Shown piece by piece: positions 5,771 to 5,913 of a stretch of 5,913 bases of DNA (position 1 is its first letter; every line of letters begins with the position of its first letter). Below the pieces are notes generated by a model that saw only the letters and a program-made list of their open reading frames with translations, did no database searches and was not told the DNA's origin. The position numbers and the translations under genes are program-made. Source of the DNA: Nitrospinota bacterium (GTDB lineage Bacteria > Nitrospinota > Nitrospinia > UBA9942); contig JACRGN010000266.1 in assembly GCA_016234205.1 (NCBI GenBank), positions 1 through 5,913 on the forward strand, written 5' to 3'.

Positions 5771-5900
5771 GGACACAGATAAACACAGATTTTTAGGATA
5801 AGAATTCAGGAGTCAGAATAAAAACAATCTCTATTCTTAAAATTCTAAATTCTGACTCATGTATTTTTTTATCTGTGTTCATCTGTGTAAATCTGTGTCC
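5771..5900. repeat. Nested palindrome of ACACAGAT 10-nt units
   Basis: Outer arms: GGACACAGAT and AAACACAGAT (5771-5790) face ATCTGTGTTC, ATCTGTGTAA and ATCTGTGTCC (5871-5900), giving two units against three. Nested inside, GAGTCAGAAT (5810-5819) pairs perfectly with ATTCTGACTC (5849-5858), a second repeat type within the first. The element begins 6 nt after the yggS stop and could act as a 3' RNA hairpin for that transcript. It belongs to the same family as 4815-4930. Confidence 0.8.
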
Positions 5901-5903
5901 TCT

Positions 5904-5911
5904 AAGGAGGT
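5904..5911 (+). promoter_or_regulatory. Strong Shine-Dalgarno of a gene starting beyond the window
   Basis: AAGGAGGT is a perfect match to the usual anti-Shine-Dalgarno of 16S rRNA and lies 3 nt after the end of the palindrome. With normal spacing a start codon would fall just past base 5913. This predicts a + strand gene immediately downstream of yggS; proC or another usual yggS neighbour is a guess. Confidence 0.55.
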
Positions 5912-5913
5912 AG

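Noticed and set aside
4815..5900. CRISPR array from the repeated ACACAGAT sequences
   Set aside because: The units are contiguous 10-nt repeats in opposing orientation with no unique spacers of constant length.

Overview
The window looks like the chromosome of an AT-rich, Gram-negative bacterium. All five recognisable genes lie on the + strand. A GT9 (heptosyltransferase-type) glycosyltransferase and a TonB-type protein imply an outer membrane. Short-period palindromic repeats of the kinds seen here (ACACAGAT, ACACGAA and GGGTTCAA units, and an ATTGCGAGCC...GCAAT core) remind me of Nitrospirota, Desulfobacterota and related uncultured lineages. That placement is an impression from memory, not a result.

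Layout. 1-268 has no complete gene: a possible truncated gene tail or structured RNA, an A/T-rich hairpin, and a palindromic repeat around a 9-nt tandem array. 269-1588 encodes a CgeB-like (DUF3880 plus Glyco_trans_1_2) glycosyltransferase. 1726-3531 encodes a GT9 glycosyltransferase with a long C-terminal extension. 3577-3990 encodes a small, probably helical protein I do not recognise. 4018-4758 encodes a TonB-like protein with its N-terminal anchor and C-terminal domain. 4759-5029 is a repeat-filled spacer. 5030-5764 encodes YggS/PLPHP. 5765-5913 holds another long palindrome and then a perfect Shine-Dalgarno sequence, so the next gene should start just outside the window.

The first three genes probably work together in decorating a surface polymer or appendage; flagellin or cell-surface glycosylation is a reasonable guess but unproven. 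TonB and YggS look like separate functions. The first four genes lack convincing Shine-Dalgarno sequences, while yggS and the predicted next gene have good ones.

The most striking content is the repeats. Several families have units of 7, 8, 9 or 10 nt. In most cases a tandem array is followed by its inverted copy around a core. They fill nearly every spacer and also enter genes. One occupies exactly 99 bp (codons 354-386) of the GT9 gene, between the catalytic part and the C-terminal extension. A half-element of the same family sits at the equivalent junction in the CgeB-like gene. A different hairpin adds residues to YggS just before a conserved motif. A fourth supplies the last residues of the GT9 protein.
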